23,989 bases of DNA. It comes from Collodictyon triciliatum. Lineage: Eukaryota; CRuMs. The stretch's first letter is position 1. Every line of letters starts with the position of its first letter. The stretch lies in assembly GCA_043381765.1 (NCBI GenBank), contig JBHJMP010000158.1, forward strand, positions 1 through 23,989, read 5' to 3'. The position numbers and the translations under genes are program-made. Shown here piece by piece: positions 19,301 to 23,989 of the stretch. Below the pieces are notes generated by a model, which had not been told where the DNA came from, did not search any database, and saw only the letters and a list, made by a program, of their open reading frames with translations.

Positions 19301-22300
19301 ACTTTTCGATCTGTCACAACGCTGCGATTGCTTTTTCAATCTCTGTTTTTGAGTTCTTTCAATCCAAAGCCGAAGACATCTGCGTAGCATCGATTGCTCG
19401 GAGAATGATCGGCATATCATATGTAAAGGCGCTGACCAATACTCGGAAGGGCTAACTCTGATACTTCTTTTCTTCAATGGTAGTGGTTGGACAGTCTCAT
19501 CACTCCCATGAACTCGTACACTCACATGTCCTTCTTTAGCAAAAAATGGTGTTTTGTTTTGTTGTTTTAAAAAATTACACATCAAAAGATAACCAGAAAA
19601 TACTATATCAATCTCCATATGAACTACAATCAATTTCACTTCATTTCAATCCAATAAAAGGAAGATATTTACTTCTATCTTGATTTTCTATTATTGATGG
19701 ATGTTCATTGAAGCTGTCATTGCTGTTGATTTCGTTAAGCAAGAATCTTGCTCGGTTGATCAAATAAAAAATTCTGTGGGATGGTATAGATATTGAACGT
19801 GCAGCTATCCTCTTCAGTTGAACAGATACATCAATTAACTCTTTCATGTCCTTGTCATTCAAGAGTGATACTAATGTAGCCAACTGTGTATCTCTAGCCG
19901 AAATTTCATTACTAGATCATTCTAGGTTAATACAAATGCAATACGCTCGAAAAATGACAAATTGAAGAGAAAAAAAAAAAGGAAAAAAGGAAAAAAAAAA
20001 NNNNNNNNNNNNNNNNNNNNNNNNNNNNNNNNNNNNNNNNNNNNNNNNNNNNNNNNNNNNNNNNNNNNNNNNNNNNNNNNNNNNNNNNNNNNNNNNNNNN
20101 AAAGAAAAAAAAAAAAAGGAAAAAGGAAGAAAAAGGAAGAAAAAGGAAGAAAAAGGAAGAAAAAAGGAAGAAAAAAGGAAGAAAAAAGGAAGAAAAAAGG
20201 AAGAAAAAAGGAAGAAAAAAGGAAGAAAAAAGGAAGAAAAAAGAAGAAAAAAGAAGAAAAAAGAAGAAAAAAGAAGAAAAAGGAAGAAAAAGGAAGAAAA
20301 AGGAAGGAAAAGGAAGGAAAAGGAAGGAAAAGGAAGGAAAAGGAAGGAAAAGGAAGGAAAAGGAAGAAAAAGGAAGAAAAAGGAAAAATCGAAAGATCTT
20401 TTCCTTGCCAATACCGTATGGATAGAATAATTAAAGTATTAAGTACAGTAAGAATAAATATAAAAATGATAGCAGACCTCGGGATAGGGAACCTACTGTA
20501 ATCTCCAGATTGCAAACGTCCTATAACTTTGGCCTAAATTCATTTTTTATTTTATTGTTACATTTAGATTTAAGAGCCAAGCTCAAATCACTTTTCTTAA
20601 AAAAGAAAAAGAAAAAGAGGAAACGATTTTTGATGATATCTTAACACCTATTATCATAAATGAATAAGATATTATTACTTTTTTCCTTTATTCGATTCAA
20701 AGAAGATATTATTATAATAATATCAAGCTTCAAGTATGCATCACATAAATAAATAAATAAAAAAAGAACAAATCAAATTTAGTAAATTAAAATCACGAGA
20801 TATGATGAAACCTTCATTTCCTTCCTATAGTTATGCTGGTCTACCCAAGTGCCATAAAAGCACTTCCATGTCGATAATTTTTTGAATCTTTCAGCAACGC
20901 TATTGGCCACTCTATGATTCCATTTGAGACAAGTATGATGTAAGAGTACAGAGAAATACTTTTGTAGAACTCGGGCCTCTTGAATTTTTGTCACATAGCT
21001 ACAAACCCTTCTAGTTTCTCTTTTAGTCTCGGAATACACTTGCCAGCGAACAAAACTTTTTTTTAGCAATTGCAGTCCTGAGAAATTTCCTGCTAGAAGA
21101 AATCTTCTCCTTCTCTCCTTCTTCAATTGTTTATAACTGTACCAATCATCAAAATAGTTTCGTTTGATTCTTCCTAATACAGCCGTTTGAAACTCTAATA
21201 TTCTTTTCCGTTGACCTATCTTTGCAACGACAAAGTTGTACCAAATCTGTAAGATCTTCTCCATTAAGCGGACATTGTAAAAAAAATGCGCATTTTGCTC
21301 TCTTTGCCTTGTATTGACTTCGGAATGAACTCTATCCCTCCATAAAATAAAATACATTTCATAACATTTTCTAGTTTGTTTCCTTTCATATAGGCAATAA
21401 ATATCCCTGAGGAGCATTGCCTTTTTTGTATAAAATAACCACTTTCTCAACACTAGTGTTCCTAATTTTGATAAATGAATAGATTTCAACCGAAGGTACC
21501 TCGTTTTCTTGTTGTGTCGATTAACTGCGTGCACCTTTAAACGAGCAAATGACTGTCTTGACAGGATTTTAGTTCTCCACTCGACTGCTTTCTGTTCTAT
21601 CGCCTTTTCGAGAACAAGGTGTTTGTGTTTTTTGTTCCACGTTGAAAATACGAGACTAAGGATTCTCCATCTATGCAGTATATCTGCATGTTTGATCAAA
21701 TTCGTTTTTTCTCTCCTTTTGATCAAATATGATAGCCAGTTTTGGAAAGACAATGACACAATCCGTAGATTTTTGTTTCCCAAATATCTGTCTGCATTCA
21801 ACATCATCTCACGTTTCCACAGAACGAATGACATCCATCTGGAAAAGTAGCGATGGAAAAGTTTGGAACGGCGGTACTCTGCTGCTCGAATTTGATAGGA
21901 CATGTACACTGCCAAAGCCTTGGTCTTTGAGAGCCATTCGTTAAATGCATGTTTTTTGATTTTATTCGACCGATATTCATGAATTATGTTTGCTTGATGT
22001 CTTAAATTACTATTTTTGATCCAGTAGCTCTTCCATATGCCGTAAAACTGTTTCAGAGTCGTATACCTGTAGAGTCTTATCGATAGAGCTATATTCCTCC
22101 ATAGCTGAAAGATGTATTTACTTTTCTTTTGTGCAAGAAACATCAAAATAGATTGATCGCGTTGTTTCTGGGTTCTTCTTTGAATGACATATTGAATCCA
22201 GCAATCAATTGTTTTTCTCAGCAGCAACATCTTATAAAAACTGACACTCAAAATGTGATTCGCTCTTACTTTTTTACGATATATCATATTGGTTTTAAGG

Positions 22301-23594
22301 GCTTTGAACCCACGAGAAAGAAGCTCACGATTTCTGCACAAAGTTACATTTTCATTGAACCGTCGGCGGGATACGCTCTTTTGGTACTGAGCCTCCCAGT
22401 AGTCGAAGACCTTCCTCATCTATTTTACATATTATTAATATTATGAGAAAATGGCTCTCTCAAATATAAAAAAATACACGATATTATTATTTTTATTGAC
22501 TAGCGAATGTAGTGGCATAATGGTTCTTTTTAATCAAGAAAGGAGGACTAGTGTGTCAAAAAAAAAAAAACAGCTTACAAAACGAATTCGAATAATATCT
22601 TCAATCTTTTTGATTTTTTTTAGAGGAGTCATTCTATCTTTCCAAATACCGAAGCAGTATTTTACTAGGCTAACTAAAAGAAAAACGTGTTGCGGATGTT
22701 ACCATAAATGTGGGTTGTAAGTTGATGTTTTTTCTCTCGGTGGTTTGCAAAGTGGTACTTAAAAATGAGTAGATTCTGAAAAGCTAGACGAACCGTTCGT
22801 ATTTTTCACGCACAAATCAACTAGCTTACTTCTGGTACCATTCATCTGTGCAAACCCACGAAGAGCATTGAAAACGAACAAAAGCTGATATTTTTTTATT
22901 AATCCCTCCACGAGATTAATTTTAACCTCAGTTCCGTCCCAGTTTGCTTCATTCTTGTCCCACTCATTCTTCCAATATTGAAATTCTAGCGCCTTCTGTT
23001 GTGCTTGTGGTGTTCCATATACATTTTTACTTCCATAAGCTCGAAGCTCTGGGCGATAAGCTGCATGTTTTACATGAAAAACATTGAAGTATTAAGTTTA
23101 ATTCTCGAAATGACATAATGAAGTATTGCAGGTGTAATTTATCGTACGTCGGTGATGGTGCTTTTCACTCGGGGTATAAAGTACAAATGCGAATGTCTCA
23201 TCAGCTGCCCGACTACGTGAGTGCAACATTTCTTGCGCAGCCTTTTCTTCAATCAGTTGCGACATTTTCCCCCATATCTCAGACAGCTTCAACAATAATG
23301 ATGAGAGCGAGAGAGAAGAATTACATAAATGATAGAAATAGATATTTTAAATTGCGTGATTGGTATCAGAGGTAACCAAGTTTACAAGTTTGATACGTGA
23401 GAAAAAGAGAAGTCGGCCCACAAAAGTAAATTCTAATTTGGTTTCCGAATTGAAGAGTCGATTGAGACATATGCTTTGGTACATACATCACGACACCATT
23501 GTCGATGCTTACTCAAAACGCTCATATGGATGGCTCGAATTCGGCAGCTTTTCTCTGTCGCTGATACTGCTTCGAAATCGGGGAGTAGAGACAT
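16394..23594 (-). CDS. Sfi1-like centrin-binding repeat protein (about 1326 aa, 13 exons)
   Basis: Minus-strand exons: 23594-23487, 23286-23148, 23060-22830, 22673-22579, 22419-20812, 19883-19673, 19533-19270 (or to 19248), about 19047-18863, 18673-18553, 18318-18097, 17952-17763, 17292-16980 and 16687-16394. Phases agree throughout; only the seventh/eighth join has two workable solutions. From the fourth exon on, the protein is a chain of Sfi1 repeats with the core hydrophobic-F-x-x-W, such as VFDYWEAQY, IFQLWRNIA, FYGIWKSYW, AFNEWLSKT, YFDDWYSYK, AFLHWRKIM and AFNMWKQYL, spaced about 23-35 residues. I count about 17 in exon 5 alone and roughly 27 overall. In Sfi1 each repeat is one helix that binds one centrin, building the spindle-pole-body half-bridge or centriole linker. 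The first about 165 residues lack repeats. Exons could be missing in the gapped intron 19884-20811. An exon between 16688 and 16979 cannot be ruled out. Confidence 0.86.
19884..20811. other. Large Sfi1-like intron with purine repeat and 100-N gap
   Basis: This intron spans a purine-only array of GGAAGAAAAA-like units (19972-20390) broken by exactly 100 N (20001-20100), a typical placeholder gap of unknown true size. The flanking exons join in phase 0, so no exon need be missing, but one could hide in the gap. The long Phe/Ser/Leu and Lys/Glu frames across it are artefacts. 20391-20811 is AT-rich with no coding signal. Confidence 0.88.
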
Positions 23595-23890
23595 CCTGGT
23601 GCTTTCTAAGTGCGCATTATTTGGCTTTCACAAAATGGGATACAGAAACAAGGGAGAGTCGTTTGGGAGCAAAACAAAGTCGAAGATGACCTCCGAGTTT
23701 TTAGTTTGTAAATGTAGAGAGAAAAGAAAAGACACTCGTTGAAGTGTAGAAGGGAAGTATGCATATCAACTGTTGAGGTTTGAATTATTTCCAGTCACAT
23801 TAACGAAGCAAGGTTGATTTCGATTATCAGTACTTTTTATTTTCAGCTTCATGTTTGATCCCCAGGTACTTCGTTCAGATCTTATCTCGT
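23595..23890. other. 5' flank of the Sfi1-like gene
   Basis: About 300 bp upstream of the chosen ATG at 23594. Plus-strand frames over 23360-23742 lie opposite the first exon and look like its shadow. No other gene is supported. It should contain the Sfi1-like promoter. Confidence 0.5.
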
Positions 23891-23891
23891 A

Positions 23892-23989
<98 letters not shown>
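23891..23989. repeat. (ATT)n microsatellite at right edge
   Basis: About 33 uninterrupted ATT units run to the last base of the window. Confidence 0.97.

Noticed and set aside
19917-20515. Frames up to 197 aa of Phe/Ser/Leu or Lys/Glu across the N gap
   Set aside because: Purine-repeat artefacts spanning an assembly gap inside the Sfi1-like intron.
23360-23742. Plus-strand gene at the right end
   Set aside because: Two competing open frames lie opposite the first Sfi1-like exon (23594-23487), which has a start, a GTATGT donor and a phase match to the next exon; the plus frames have no recognisable content.
1-23989. tRNA, rRNA or snRNA genes
   Set aside because: No cloverleaf with internal promoter boxes and no conserved rRNA/snRNA core was seen by eye; a covariance-model scan was not possible.

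Overview
This is a nuclear DNA window from a eukaryote, most likely a flagellated or centriole-bearing protist or alga. Genes are split by short GT-AG introns (about 94 to 712 bp, many 100-250 bp). Stops TAG and TGA are both used, so the code looks standard. Introns and spacers are AT-rich and packed with simple repeats, each of a different motif. The window opens in an (AAAC)n tract, closes in an (ATT)n tract and has two N gaps inside repeats, so it may be a whole contig that broke at microsatellites. I cannot name the organism.

Layout from left to right: (1) minus strand, about 183-1094, the S1 to early S4 part of a cyclic-nucleotide-gated/HCN/EAG-type ion channel, running off the left edge. 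(2) plus strand, 2344-3049, a small two-exon leucine-rich-repeat protein. (3) plus strand, 3524-4144, the C-terminal half of a Fanzor (eukaryotic TnpB/OMEGA-like) nuclease, broken by an in-frame TGA and a lost zinc-ribbon cysteine, followed 30 bp later by an 11-bp-stem hairpin. (4) minus strand, 4291-4568, an unrecognised open exon. (5) plus strand, 4753-7395, an eight-exon MLO-family seven-transmembrane protein of 456 aa. (6) plus strand, 7888-8252, an unrecognised coding-like exon. (7) a 1.5 kb repeat-rich spacer. (8) minus strand, 15699-9773, a fourteen-exon, 1045-aa ankyrin-repeat protein with an N-terminal MGCGAS lipidation motif and an unrecognised C-terminal region. (9) minus strand, 23594-16394, a thirteen-exon, about 1326-aa Sfi1-like protein made of centrin-binding tryptophan repeats.

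The multi-exon models were built by hand. I required GT-AG borders and matching codon phase at every join. The ankyrin exons sum to 3138 nt, the MLO exons to 1371 nt and the preferred Sfi1 model to 3981 nt, each divisible by three. There is no operon logic here. The genes are independent: membrane signalling (channel, MLO), membrane-anchored scaffolding (ankyrin protein) and centriole/basal-body structure (Sfi1). The Fanzor relic is the mobile-element component, and with its downstream hairpin it is the most unusual item in the window.
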